Shown here piece after piece: positions 10,526 to 24,361 of a DNA stretch of 64,000 nucleotides. The stretch's first letter is position 1; every line of letters begins with the position of its first letter. The stretch is from Strigamia acuminata (lineage: Eukaryota > Arthropoda > Chilopoda > Geophilomorpha > Linotaeniidae). The DNA lies in contig OX442315.1 in NCBI GenBank assembly GCA_949358305.1, positions 26,872,427 through 26,936,426 of the forward strand. Direction: 5' to 3'. The position numbers and the translations under genes were made by a program. The notes below the pieces were generated by a model that did no database searches, had not been told where the DNA came from, and was given only the letters and a program-made list of their open reading frames with translations.

Positions 10526-13500
10526 ATGGCTTCTAAGTGGAAAGTGACCGCTCAGGAATGGCTGGGCAAGTTGGTAGTAAAACATAGTAAGTAGATTGTG
10601 TACTTTTCACATTTAATTACAATTTTAGCCTTGAAATTATTGGAAAAATATGCTAGGTTTGAGTTCGCGCTTGCTATAATGTCGTTTCTTCAAACTTTCG
10701 ATTTTTTATTTTTTATTGTAATGGTTTTTTCATCGGAAAGACGTATACTTACCATTTAAATCCCTCCAATTGCATGTAAATAGATGGATTTTTGTTATTT
10801 CCTTTTAAATTATTTACATTGTATCGTGTTTTCCTCGATTCTCATTGTGATATGTAAATTTACAATGACCAAACTGCGATTACATTTCTTTTTAGTCCGT
10901 ATATAATATTATTAATGGCTTGATTAGTACATTAACCTAATTATTGGCAATATTCCAGCCGTGACTCAATGGGGAAAAAGAATTACCTTAGCCGAATTCT
11001 TCTCATCTGTGGGGAAATGTCAATTTCATTTCATTGAAAGAGGGGGTTTTAACATTTACGATGAAATAGTGTTTGATTTAGGGAGGACTAGATCAGACTA
11101 GGTGTCTGAAGCTTTTTCACAGCGATCTTGTGCTGCAGTCGCCTTATTTTTCCTTTAAAAAATGGAAAAAACTAGTTATTATGTAATGCTTGTTGTTTTA
11201 GGTTTGATAACCTCGGACAAATCTGGTGAGAAGTACCGTAAAATCATCATGAATCAATTCCTGTGCTTTCTTCTATTCAAGCTGGTGCTTCCAATCTTCT
11301 TCATAGCATGTAAGTATGGCTATATAACTATACACTATAGCTAATATACACTGCAGCTGGTTGTACGCCTAATTGCAAATCGTTTGTATCCCGCTATTTT
11401 TACAATCGGTTAGTAGAATTAGAATGCGAAGGGTTAGCGAAATGTAATTATCAAATTAGCTCAGTCGAGGCTTCATACTGATCAGTACCGCCCATCACCC
11501 ACCATCAACAGAAACCCAAGGGCTTTAACTCGCCCTTGGTGACACGAAGACGGATTGTGGTGTGTGCAAATTAAAAAAAAAAGTTTTTTGGATTGTGAAA
11601 CATTGCTTTCACGCTCTCTTATTATTTACAAGTCTAACTGTCCATGAAATAATTCTTTCATGACGATTCCTTCCCATTTTCATTTAAAAAAATGCTTTTA
11701 TAGAGTTGGTGACCCTTGTTTTCTGGGTGGAAACTAGTGATAAATATTTTGTGTGAAGATGTTACTTAATTTTGATGAGTTTTTTTTTTTACTTTTATTA
11801 TTTTATTTATTTACAGCTGCTGTTTTTCGCTACAATGCATTATCATTCATATATTTGGTACTATTTCTTATCTTACCTCTTATGCCATCACCAACAACCA
11901 AAAGTATGCGAGGTAAGTACATTTTAGATTGGAATTGAATGGTCAATTGTAATTGTATAATGAATATATTTTTTTTAAATATTTTTTAATAGGACACACA
12001 GGGCGTTTTATAATAGCTATTTTAATTTTATCACTTATGACTACTATAAGTCATCTATCTTTTCAAATTTATTTACTTGCTGATCAACCGTATGGAGAGT
12101 TTTTAAAAAATTGTAAGTATATTTGTGTCAGTTTAGTCGAATAAAAGTAGATAATTAGCAATTTTTGTGTTCTAGGTGAAGGTTTAGAAGTTATATTTAG
12201 ATATGTAGGATTTATTAGGTAAGTTTTAATGACTGTAAATCCTCTGATTTGTGCAAACACTCTAGTCCTATCGGAGGATTTACGATTTGACAATAGTTAA
12301 ACTGCTGGTTTTATATATACATTTAAATTCTACAGATACGACGATCTTGATATTTTAAATGTTGCCCGGCATATCGTACCTGAAATTATTGTATTAATTG
12401 GCGTCATCGTGTTATTTGGTGTCACGCGGAAGAAAGATTCAACATCTGATCTTGAAATGCGAATGGCTGACGAAGGCTCTGATCGGCCTTCAGGTGCAGA
12501 TCCTCAAGAACAATTCACTAAAGTGCGCCGTAAAAGCACGTCAGTTACAGCTGCGATAGGCATTTTTTTGGATTTGCTGTTATTGGCGGCCGCCGGTATC
12601 GCTAGACCGAGTGTAATCAATGCGTTCTATTTTATTTGTTTTCTTATGTTCGCTACGTGGATTGCTTGCTACAAAACGTTGAGGAAAAAATTCAAAATTT
12701 TTCGAATTATTATTCTCATTTATTCAGCTTTACATCTTGTTGCGTTGTATTTATATCAATTAAAAATCATGCAAGAATTAATTCCCCCTAAAGATTTTTA
12801 TGCTAGGTAAAAGAAAAATTAAATTTAAATTACCGTATTTAAAGATTAATTGTAATTATTTTTTTTTCTATTTTAGACTTTTTGGTTTAACAAGTTTAAT
12901 TAGAACTGATTGTATGGACCCAAGAATTATCCATTTCTATGATCAAGAATGGGCCTCATTTGCTAATCCAGGCATTATTTTGGTTCTCTATTGGGTGCTG
13001 GCAGTCCAAACTAGGAACTATTTGAGGAGAAAAGTAAGTTTATTTTGTTTTACGTATCAAAATAAACAATTTTAGCTTCAAGGAAGGATAAATTTACGTT
13101 TATTTATTCATTTTTTAATAAACCGATGTTTATTTATTTATTAATTTATTTAAAAAATGAAATATTCTAACGTTTTATTTTCGCCAAATCATACAGCGAC
13201 TAAATGCATGTATGTATACTCGTAACATTTCCTCCTTTTGTATAATTCATAACGATCATTGCTACGATCTGCATGTTGCTACTAACAACTAAATGAGTGC
13301 AAATGTGCAGGTGGAGAAAAAAAGAGATGTTCATGTGGGGTGTAAGTCTGTAATTCCTATGGGGACTGATGAGCCTGTCAGAAACCGTCGTGCCACTTCT
13401 TTACCACTACCCCCTACCAGTTCCCACCTTCATCACTACCAATTCCAGCACCATCATCCTCATCGTCACCTCAGTTACCACCGACCACCTTCAAGGCGAC

Positions 13501-16500
13501 GAAAATCTTCCTTTTTCAAAGTATGTTTTGATGTGTAGTCGCGAGAATGGTGTATATTCCCCTTATATCGCTTACATCACTTCCTGGACGCGATAGAATT
13601 CGACACATTACGAAGTAGCTGCAATTGCTTTTGACTGAAATCGCTGCAACAATTTTAAAAAAAACAACATTTTTTTGGTTTTTTTAAAAAAAAAAATATT
13701 ATTTTATTTATTTATTTATTTATTTGTGTAAAATTCTCAACGATTTTTAATTTTATAATTTTGTGATTGGCACTTTTAAGTTGGGAATTTTATAAATCCA
13801 CGTAAAGATGTAAAATATTCATTTTAGTTCATTCTTTTCTGCATGTAGTTTGCCAATATGAAACGATCATCCGAGCTGTCGCCTGTACGTACTAATTTGG
13901 TTTTATTATTTTATTATTTGGGTTTACATTCTGCTTTATTAATTTAATTTCGTAATAATTTACATTGAAATTTTTTACTCTTAAAAATGCATAATTTGGT
14001 TCGTGCGCTCGTGCGTTTTTAGTTAGTTGCTTTTTAATTGCCATTAATTTTCTATGCATTTATATGAGAATCATCCATTATTAATCGATTTCTATAGGAA
14101 CAAGTATCTAGTTACACCAGACTTGTGCAAATATAGATTTTAAGTGTTCATTAAAATTTCAGCTTTTGGATGCGCAACAAATTGTGCCATCTTATCAAGC
14201 TGTTGGAGCGGGTGAAGAAGATAGATTAGAAATTGATCCTAATGGAAGTGCCATTTGGTCGAGCAACCCGAGCGAAATGCCACTGGATGCGGACAGTAAT
14301 TTAATACTGATTTCATATTATAAATCACTTTTGACATTGTATCTATGCTCATTACAGTGCCTGAGGATGGATTCAAGAGCCTTAAGCAGTGGTTGTCACC
14401 CATCATATCTATTTTTCAACTTATTACACGTCAAAGCTATATTGCTACGCTTATTGTCATGATGGTATTAAATTGCTATAAAATTGCTTGAAAATGTTGA
14501 AAAAAAATACGTAATTAATTTTAATATTTTTTTTTAAGGCTTGGAGCATTACTTACCATAGTTGGCTAACATTCGTATTGCTTCTGTGGTCTTGTGTTTT
14601 GTGGATGATGCCAAATTCGCGCAGTGCTTGCTGGAAGTCATCGCCATTTCTTGTCCTGTACGCCCTAGCGCTCATAATTATTCAATATGTGTACGGGTTA
14701 AATTTAAACAACGATGAATTGTCATCAACGATCGATACAGTTAATTTAGCTCAAATCGGGCTCGATAAAACTCTTCATTTACCTTGTATCCCGTTATCTG
14801 TTAAGGTAAGAAACCTTTAATTGAAGGATGATTGCGAGTTTAAAAAAAAATTAAAATTGCAGACATTGTATACTGTTATGTTTTGGATGACGTTGCGTCA
14901 GTACATGCAAGAAAAATACAGGAAGAAAAATAAAGATATTGCTGAAGGAGTAATGATGCAGCCAGTCAGTATGGCCTACGTCACAGTGTCACCTGGAGCC
15001 GACAGAAATCGTCCAGGTTTTAATTGTTTATTGTGTTATTTGTCGATGTGTTTTGACACTGAATTTTGTTTTAGATCTGCAAAGGCAGCACAGTACTGTT
15101 TATTCGAGTGCCTTAATGAAGAAACTAGGAATATTTGTCCATTCGTTATTGACGAAATATTGGATTTGGGTCGTCGCTCTCATGCTTATGTTAAATGCAT
15201 TAGGAGGTCAACATGTTGTCATTTTTCGCATTATTTATATGGTTTTATTTTTATTTTTCATTCTCATGTTTCAGGTACTCGAAAAAGAAAATTTTAAAAT
15301 TTATTTTATTTCATGAAATGTGTTTTATAGTTGTCTTACAGAATATGGCGAGCCATTATGTATGGTTTTTGGCTAACGGTCATCATTTATTCCATGATAC
15401 TGCTTATTTTGATTTACACGTATCAGTTTCAACACTTTCCAGAGTACTGGGAAAATTATTTGCATATTTCAGTGGAACTGTAAGAATTTTTTTTACATGA
15501 CAAATTGCAAATTTGGATTTATTTTTGAAAATCTTTTTTTTAGGCAACACGATATAGGACTTGAAGTTTATGATACTGGTGGCCTGTTTATTAATTTATT
15601 GCGAGCAACATTTTTCGTTATTATAACAATAATCCAATTACATTATTTTCACAATGAGTTTTTGCGAATCAGCGATATTAATCAAACGTATGTTAGCTTC
15701 AATAATAAACTGTGTGCACCAGTAACACGTAAATATACTTTTTTTGTGCACAGCGCTGGTGGTGTACCTGCAGAGCCATCATCCACAGAAAATCCTGGAT
15801 TGGAAAAGGGTGATGACGCTCCGAAGTTACCTTTACCTCAGACTGAAATACCTGCTGCAATCCCACATCAACCAACGGACGAAGAACATGAGTCAAGTGA
15901 TTTACCTCTTAAACCAAAACGTATTTATTCATCGTTTTAAATATATATGTATATACAATATAATATTTCAAAATACAATTTTAAATTTCAGTTGTAGTAC
16001 GAGAATCCTTACTTAAGCTTATTCAAACTATTATGGATAAAGTTGTGTACGTTTATAACGTCGTAAGTGATTTTTGCTGGCGTTATTTGGAAATTCATAT
16101 TATCAAAATTGTGTTGTTTTCTGTGCTCTTGCTGGCATTATACGATGTAAGTGTAAATATTTAATTGTAAATTGTTTAATGAGTTTGATTTTATTTTATT
16201 TTAGACCAGTGCAGTGAATTTTCTATTTATAATTTTGGTTGTTGTAGCAACCCCTATTCGCAAAGTACAAAATTTTATATCTCACTGTTGCGCAATTTGG
16301 GCTTCAGTTCTTCTTATTTCGAAGATGATTTATCAAATTAATTATGTATCTGAATATTGGACGTCAAATTGTGATGTAAGTGTAGCAACAAATCTTGAAT
16401 ATTGTATAAGATTCAATTTTATATATATATTTTATTTCATTAAGGAGGCCGAGGTAATGCCAGGAATGAATGTAACTACCGTACAAGTTTTTAGCGAAAG

Positions 16501-19500
16501 CACTAATTCGTTAAATAGAACGATAAACAATGCTCACTGGGTTGGCTTTAAGAAAGTGAACAATCTTACACCATACATCAAAGTATTTTATATCGTTGTG
16601 CTGAATTAACTTGAGCGCTCAATTTTTATTTCTGCTCACATTAGGGCTATTTAGGGTTGATTTTTGTGCTCACAATACAAGCCGTTGTGAAAATTCGCAT
16701 GCGCCACCATCGTAAAACTACAAACGATGTCGAACCAAAAAGGGGAGTTGTTTTTCCCGAAGTTACACGCGTGGAAGCGGACAACAACTTGACTGACTGC
16801 GCAAAATTCCTTATAAATTATGGTTTCTATAAATTTGGTTTTGAGGTATCCTTTTGAAAATGTTAATTCGAGGCAGTTTTCTAATAAGAAATTGTATATT
16901 TACAGGTTTGTTTAATGACAATGAGTGCCGCTGTTGGCATCCGATTAGATTTATTTGCCGTTATTTACGCTCTTTGGTTATCCATCTTGTTTTTATTGCG
17001 GAGAAGAACACTTATGAGAGTGTGGCCTTTATATGTGATATTTTTATGTTGCATACTTCCCATTCAGTATCTCTTGTGTCTTGGTTTGCCACCAGGGCTA
17101 TGTTATCGTAAGAAAATGACTTAATACAAGTTAAATCGGCGATATATATTATAATTATTATTAATTTCTAGTATACGAGTACGAAAAGCTGAATATTTCG
17201 CCTGAATTACGGGAATGGCTTTTCTCTCCGGATTATTTAAGACCACCCCATGCTTATAAATTAACTGGTAATGACTAAAATTTATTCTTATAAAAAAAAT
17301 CTTTTTTTAATTTTTTTTTTTTATATTTCTAGTCGACTTTTTTTTGCTTCTGTTTGCTTCTTGTCAACTGTGGGTTTTCGCTATTGAAAAGAAGCCCAAC
17401 TCACAAAATTACGAAGGTGGTAGTAATGAGGAAATTATATACATGTTGAATTATCCGGCCAACAATACAATGACTGATTATGTTACATACACTAAGTATG
17501 TTTTTTAACCGTTGCCCTTTTCAGTGAAATGATCAAATTTTTTTTTTTTTATAGATCGTATCTGGACCTTGTAAAAGTGGTACTTTTTTCTTCATTTTAT
17601 TGGATAACATTGGCTATATTTTTTCTCGCTGGAACAAATCGTGTCAGTCTTTTTGCCATGGGATACGTCATAGGTTGCTTTCTCTTCCTTTGGAATGGCC
17701 AAGAATTTTTTATGAAACCAATCAAATATATTCTAAAATGGTGATTCATTATTATTAATATTTGTTTAAATTGAAAACGGATTTAACTGTTCGTAATTTA
17801 TAGGTGGAATGTTTTGATATCGTATACAATCGTTGTCATTTTTATAAAATCAGGATTACAGGTACGTAGTTTGACTACTGGTATAGTGAGGTTTGAAAAC
17901 TAATAAGATTTTTGTTTCAGCTCATTGGTTGTGTATGGCTGAAATTACTGTACACAAATTACTGTTGGTTAATTCAGTTGTTCAGCATTGCATGTTTAAA
18001 CAAGTTCGAAAAAAGTCAACAGGGTAGGATTTTTGTTTACAATTTATTTTTCAATTGTTATACAATCGTTAAAGATTATTTTGTTTGTAGCTGCTTTACA
18101 TGCTACTGCCATGGAACAAGATTGCCAAGTTCCAGTGGATGATGCTGGATTGCTGTGGGACGGCATTTGTTTGGCATTTTTACTCGTGCAAAAGAGATTT
18201 TTCTGCAGTTATTATTTCCCACATCTTGTAACGGAAATGAGAGCTCAAGCTGCTCTCGCTAACAGGTGAATGCTTTTTAAATTTTATTTGATAAAACAAA
18301 AAATAACCACCGGATATTTTTTTTTTCAGAGGAGCAGAATTGATAAATCAAATGTTGATGAAAGAAGTAGCAGAACAACAGGCAGCTGAAAAAGACATCG
18401 TAGAAAAGATCAAGAAAAAAATGGACAAAATTCGCATGAATCAACAGAAAATTCGGGGATCTGAATATATCGATCCTGACAACCATTTTACAGGTATAAG
18501 AAATTAATTTTCAAATTTTTCCCCCTAAAAAAAAACAAGACTCAAATGTTTTTGAATGTTGACTTGTATGAGTAGATCAGTAGAAAAAGAAAGTTTAATA
18601 ATGCTAAAAGTTCAGGTCTACAATTTCCTTCCTCCAGCAGATGGTCTTCTTGGTTGGGATTCAGATATGGATCCCGAAGAGAGTGGTGAGAGAACGAAAA
18701 AGGAAAAATTTGTAGTAAACAATTCCGCTCGCCTAAAACTAGTGCAACTAGTTTGTTTGGTCAACTAACAAATTAATACGTTTACGATGTGATTGAAATG
18801 AGTGAAGTGTGAAGCGCATTTTCATCCAACTTCTTTTTTTCCAGGTTTTTCATTATTACACAACGCACATTGGTTTTAAATAAAACAAATGAAAATAAAT
18901 GAAAATAAATTAAATCATTAATTAAAATTATACGCAACATTCCCTTTCCTTCAAAGGCTCCGAATACTCTGCCCTTTCCACTCCCATGTACTCCATGAGC
19001 ACGTCTCCCCATCCTGGGGCTGAGGCTGAGCCGAGCGTGGGCGCAGCCGGCACAGCTATTCCTTCACCTAGTTCAGCTGTTAATACGTTTTCACTGGATG
19101 GTTACATGGAACCAAAGTTTTCTACGGGAACAGCACTCGCACTGAGTCAATCACAAGCTCAGGGAACACCCTCAGAAGAGGAATCTTTTCCAGTTTTCTC
19201 CCCTCCTCCTTATCCAGCCCTTCAAGGCCTTCCTTACACACCTCGATCCAGTCTGATTGAACCATCATCTCATCCCATTTCACATCGTGCCTCACTCCAT
19301 CGTCCGTCCATTTCTGTCTCGTCACCCGTCCCTTCACACCATACATGTAAAGTACTCATTTTTCAAACAAACGTCAGATCTCAGTTGCTTCAGCTGTCAA
19401 TTTTTTTTCGTTTTCATTTGAGCATGATCAATTCACTTGCACTAGTTGGTCTCAAACAGTCAATTCATTATCTAGAGATGCATTTTTTTGTTTTTATTAT

Positions 19501-22500
19501 CATCACAAAGTAGTTGCCAACACGAAATTTCACAAAAATTATTTTTTTTTGGAATGAATATATATTTTTATAAATTTTAATAATAATTTGATGTAATTGT
19601 GGGTTGTTTCATAGTGTGAATGCGTATGAATGAACGTTTGTTTTCCTTTAATGCTATGGTAGGTTGAGATGCAAATTTCCAATCACTTTCTGTTTAATCA
19701 AACCACTTAGTTTTCTCAGTTGTAGTTATTCAGCAGTTAGCACTTTTCACGCACCAGGCCGACTAATAGGAAAGTGCCAATGCCTTGTTATTGTAATGTC
19801 GTGATAGTATTAAGATTATAACTTAAAATCAACAATTTATCAATTCAATAAACAGTTAATCTCACAGTGACCGTTTCGAATTGATAAATTTTGACTTTCG
19901 GGTTGTAATGATGTATATTAATATGTAATACATTAAAGTTATAAATCTTTAAATTGTTCGTACACAAACTGTAAGTGTTTAGTTTGAATCTAACATAAAC
20001 AACGAATTCTAACATTTGCATTTTTAATTTTAGCCATTAGATCAGGCGATTACTACCTTTTTGAAGATTTCTCAGATGACGAGGGATTGGCAGAATTAGA
20101 GTACGGATCGAAAAAACAAAAAGAATTAGACGCCGAAGATGATGAAGTGCCAGTTAAAGGCATACCGGTTACTAAAGTAAATATAAAAATAAATAACGGT
20201 GACTTCCGAGTGTCAAACTACGACTAAAAAATCCTCTTTGCTCAGTTGCTTGCTTCAGCTATGAAAACTGACATCAAACAAGCAGTAACCGCAGCAAAAC
20301 AAGCAAAAGGTGCGGATTCAGATGTGGCAGGTTCGTCGGAACCAACGACTTCTGGACCTACAGATCGTTCTGGAAAGACACCTGTGTCTCGAACTGTGTC
20401 TGGAGCATCGGGTGTAAGTACTTTTATCATTAAGTTAATGTAAATTTTGTACATTTTGCTCTGTAGGTCTCGTTTGCACCTTCTCCTCGCGATTCTTTGA
20501 CACCGTACGATCCTAAAAGGCCACCTCGTCTTTCACCGGGGGAAAGTCGCAAAACGCACATGGCGCAACCGGAGGATAGTGAAGTGCTCGGGACGTCGAC
20601 GGGTCCCGAAGCCTCCAGCAAAGACGATGACGAGAGCAAAACAAAACGTATATAGTTTTGTTTTAATTTGATGATTTGATTTGATTCTAATTGGTTGAGT
20701 ATTGATATTTTGCAGCTAAGGAATCACTCTTGCAACGCATTCAAAATTTGATTCGCTTTCTATGGGTGTTTCTTGAAGGAGTTATGATAAGTGCAACTGC
20801 GAAGCTTAATTTTATATCTAGAAATTACCGTTACGTGGCTCGATGTTTGAGTAAAGAAAAGAAAGCCTTGAAAGAAAAGGTATTTTATTTAAAATGTTTT
20901 ACATTGATTAAATTGAATCTTATTTTCTTGTTTAAAGTGGCAAATCGAGGGATACGACGACGGTTATCAACAAAAATCAACGAGCAAACTGTAAGTTTTA
21001 AGTAGACGATGAATAATTTTAAATTTTAGTTTTTAAATTAAAGCGTTAAGTGGTTTTAAGTTAAGTTAATTGCATGATGCGTTCTTGTAATTTTAAATAC
21101 AATGATAGACCGGAAGAAACTTTAGCTATCCGTGTGGAAAAACCTAGCGATGATCAAACCGACAATAGGTGAGAATAATCTTAATATATAATAGTTTTAA
21201 ATATGTTAAATCTTATTTTTATTTACAATTATGTCAATTATCTTACTTGATAATTACCTTTTTTTTAGTGTCATTGTCCACGACACGCCCGAAAATTTGG
21301 AAAAGGAATTTGAAGCTGAACAGCCGCCAATAATTCGTTTATTGGTGGCTTCGTGGTACGCCGCTGTTTCTCGATCAGAAATAGTGTGCTACATCATGAT
21401 CGTCATCAATCAAATAACTTCAGCCAGTATTTTATCTCTTCCATTACCTCTAATGACATTTTTGTGGGGTACACTTTCAATACCGAGACCGAGCAAGACT
21501 TTTTGGATCACCATCATTACTTACACCGAAGCAATTGTCGTTATCAAGTACATGTTTCAATTCGGTTTTTTCCCCTGGAACAACGATACAGTACCGCCCA
21601 ATAAACCATTTTGGGCTCCGCGAATTATGGGCATTGAGAAGAAAGATCAGTATGCTCTGTATGACTTGGCATTACTTCTCGTCGTGTTTTTCCATCGATT
21701 TATTCTAAAGGTATTTCGATTTACGGTATTTTGATTTCGCAGATTTGTATGTATTTATATGGGTATTTTTTTTTTTATTTATTACATTTAGAGTTTAGGA
21801 TTGTGGAAGGATACGAGCCGCTTTGACACTGACCCTCAAAAATCAGAAGAAACTAAGGACACGTCAGCAAATTCCAAAGATACATCGGCAGCCGAGAAAG
21901 AGGAGTCTGATACACTCGCTGAGAAAGAGGGAGAAATGCTGGGCAGTGGTGAGAAGGTCACAAGGATTACACAAATATGTGGATTTAATTTAATTGTTTG
22001 TTTATTTGTTAAGTTTCTCAGAAAGATGAAACTACGGTGGATCAAACGCAAGCAGGAAGTGTAGTGATAGGGTAATTTTATTTTTATTTTTATTATTATT
22101 TTTTTCAATGTGTAATTATTATTAATTCATTTTTTTTAATGCAGATTTTTACAATACATCCAACCAATACGCTCGTTTATTGACAATTTACTGAACCCAC
22201 CCTACAGAGTTAGGAGGGATGTTTATGCGTTTATGTTTTTGTGCGATTTTATTACATTTCTAATAGTAGTTTTTGGATATTGGGCTTTTGGTGTAAGTGA
22301 GTAATAATTATGCACAGTTTAAATCAACTGAGTTGGGTTTTGTCATTTTAGACTGGAGGTGGCGAAGGCGTTACATCGTATTTTGAAGAAGACAAGGTGA
22401 GTAGTAAAAATTTTCGTGGAAATGTGGAAAAAAATGTTATTTTTATTTGATTTACAGGTTCCAGTTCCGTTTTTAGTCATGTTGATAGCTCAGTTTGGGC

Positions 22501-24361
22501 TCATAGTTGCAGACCGCGCTTTGTTTTTGCGAAAATACATCTTAGGGAAATTGATATTTCAAATATTCATTGTAATTTTGGTGCACATTTGGATGTTCTT
22601 TATCTTACCCGTTGTGAGCGAAAGGTTAACAAACGAATGGCGTTTATCAGAATTGCGTTGATTGATGTTTTTTTTTTGTAATTTTAGGCAATTTAATAGC
22701 AACTGGCCTCCGCAAGTTTGGTATTTTGTTAAGTGTATGTATCTTCTACTATCCGCGTACCAAATTCGTTCGGGATATCCAACTAGAATATTAGGAAACT
22801 TTCTAACAAAAAAATACAATTATCTTAATCTCATTCTTTTCAAAGGGTAATTTTAATTCTCTTAATATTGATTAAATAATTTTAAACTGTTTGTTTTTAG
22901 CTTTATGTTAGTACCTTTTCTGTTTGAATTGCGTGCTCTCATGGATTGGATTTGGACAGACACGAGCATGGCTATTGGATCGTGGCTCAAAATGGAGGAT
23001 ATATTCGCAAACATTTTCATGCAGAAATGCCTCCGTCGGGCGGAAGCCGAGTACCCGGTCCCGAGAGGAGAAAAACGGAATCCGATTGTCAAATACGGAC
23101 TTGGCGGATCATTTTTGTTCGTTATTATACTTATAATTTGGTTTCCGTTAGTGCTATTTGCATTACAAAACACCGTTGGCTTGTCTAATCGACCCACCGG
23201 CTGCACAATTGAAATCAGCTTCAGCGGCTTTGAGCCTATTTTCAAAATGAGCGCCCAACTCGAAGATTTAAAACCATTTTCGCCATCCCAATACGAATCT
23301 TTGAGTTTCCAGTATCGCGCTAGCTCGCCGGCACAATCGTTTTTAAGCAACTACGACAGTGAAGACGTGTATGTGGCTCAATTAAGTGGCAGTTCCACCA
23401 GCTACTGGATTATCAGTCCACCAAGCCAAGATAAACTCCTTACCGATTTAAATTCGAATTATGAAATGACTGTCAAGTTTTCTTGGCAGTTTTTTCATGC
23501 TGCCATCGGGAAAGATGCTGAGCCTAGGGTGGGCGATGAGTACATCGTCAAACTTCCGCCCAATGAAACTGCACGGCTAGCTTTAGCAGCAATGATCAAA
23601 CAAATGGGCTCTTCAGGAGCTGCCCCTGTAATGATCAATCACTTAATGCCAAAATATATTCGCGTGCCAAGTAATAATAAAGCTGTAGTGGCTAAAGCGC
23701 TTTTAAAAGGTAATGTTTCATTTATTTATTTATTTTTACAATAAATTTTATATTGTTTTTTTTTTTTAATGTAGATCCAACTATGTACAATAACTTATCC
23801 CTGCTGCTGAAAAAGGACTCCTACACGTCGGGAGATGATAAAGACCAAAAAGTGTTTTGGGTTGTTCAAGAAGATTGCGAGAATAATCCATATAAACGGA
23901 TCCCATTCACCAACGAAGATTGCCACGAGAGTAGAGCCAATTTTTCCATTGTGTCGTTTAATGACAAAGTATTTCCGGCAACATTAGCTCTTCTTTCCGG
24001 CTTCGGGTAATCACAAAATTACAAAATTACAAAATAATGAAATTTAACTGATGGATTTTTTTGGGCATTTGTTTGTAGGTTAATGGGATTATATACGACT
24101 CTCGTTCTCCTCGCCAGCAGATATGTTCGCGCAATATTTGCTGGTGTCTCGTACACAATAATGTTTGACGATATGCCGAACGTGGATCGAATATTGCAGC
24201 TTTGTCTTGATATTTATCTAGTCAGGGAATCTCAGGAATTAAAACTGGAAGAAGACCTATTTGCAAAACTAATATTCCTGTATCGCAGTCCAGAAACGTT
24301 GATTAAGTGGACGCGTTACCCGCACATGCAAAATAGACAGCAGGGCCGAAGGCAGCGTTAA
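10526..24361 (+). CDS. Piezo: Piezo-type mechanosensitive cation channel
   Basis: More than 30 short exons encode a very large multi-pass plasma-membrane protein that forms a trimeric stretch-activated cation channel. Signatures in order: N-terminal blade start [11 protein letters not shown] (about 11820); blade repeats such as [19 protein letters not shown] (14540); the conserved [11 protein letters not shown] (20040-20070); [15 protein letters not shown] before the pore (22480-22540); the anchor motif PF(x2)E(x6)[13 protein letters not shown] (22915-22950); the extracellular cap (about 23170-24005); the inner helix and C-terminal domain ending with [13 protein letters not shown], stop at 24361. 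The start is uncertain: the first exon used here begins at 10526 ([16 protein letters not shown]), while a start at 11250 ([15 protein letters not shown]) fits most family members and 11162 is a third in-frame ATG. Two places carry symmetric, possibly optional exons (13311-13884 and 18638-19346). Convergent with TMEM143. Confidence 0.96.
13311..13520 (+). other. Piezo His/Pro/Ser-rich 210-nt exon (phase 0 both sides)
   Basis: Seventy codons bounded by an acceptor at 13310 and the donor gtatgt at 13521. The product is basic and disordered-looking, with a histidine-rich stretch ([19 protein letters not shown]). Because both ends are phase 0, skipping it leaves the Piezo frame intact, so it may be a cassette exon in a cytosolic loop. 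Confidence 0.55.
13849..13884 (+). other. Piezo 36-nt microexon (phase 0)
   Basis: Twelve codons ([12 protein letters not shown]) between the acceptor gcatgtag and the donor gtacgt. The exon is symmetric and very short, which is typical of regulated microexons. It lies directly after the His-rich exon. Confidence 0.55.
18638..18685 (+). other. Piezo 48-nt candidate cassette exon (phase 1)
   Basis: Sixteen codons ([16 protein letters not shown]) after a strong polypyrimidine acceptor ending cctccag and before the donor gtgaga. Phase 1 on both sides. Splicing around it restores the conserved Piezo sequence [14 protein letters not shown]. Confidence 0.6.
18957..19346 (+). other. Piezo 390-nt Ser/Pro-rich candidate cassette exon (phase 1)
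   Basis: One hundred and thirty codons, phase 1 at both ends, encoding a disordered Ser/Pro-rich segment ([18 protein letters not shown] among others). It sits just before the conserved exon at about 20035, and omitting it leaves a canonical Piezo sequence. Much more G+C-rich than the surrounding introns, as expected for coding sequence. Confidence 0.6.

Noticed and set aside
13342-13381. Possible 40-nt intron inside the Piezo His-rich exon
   Set aside because: Using it creates a TAA at the junction and the length is too short compared with other introns.
22862-23350. 162-codon frame antisense to the Piezo pore and cap exon
   Set aside because: Shadow of the Piezo coding sequence.
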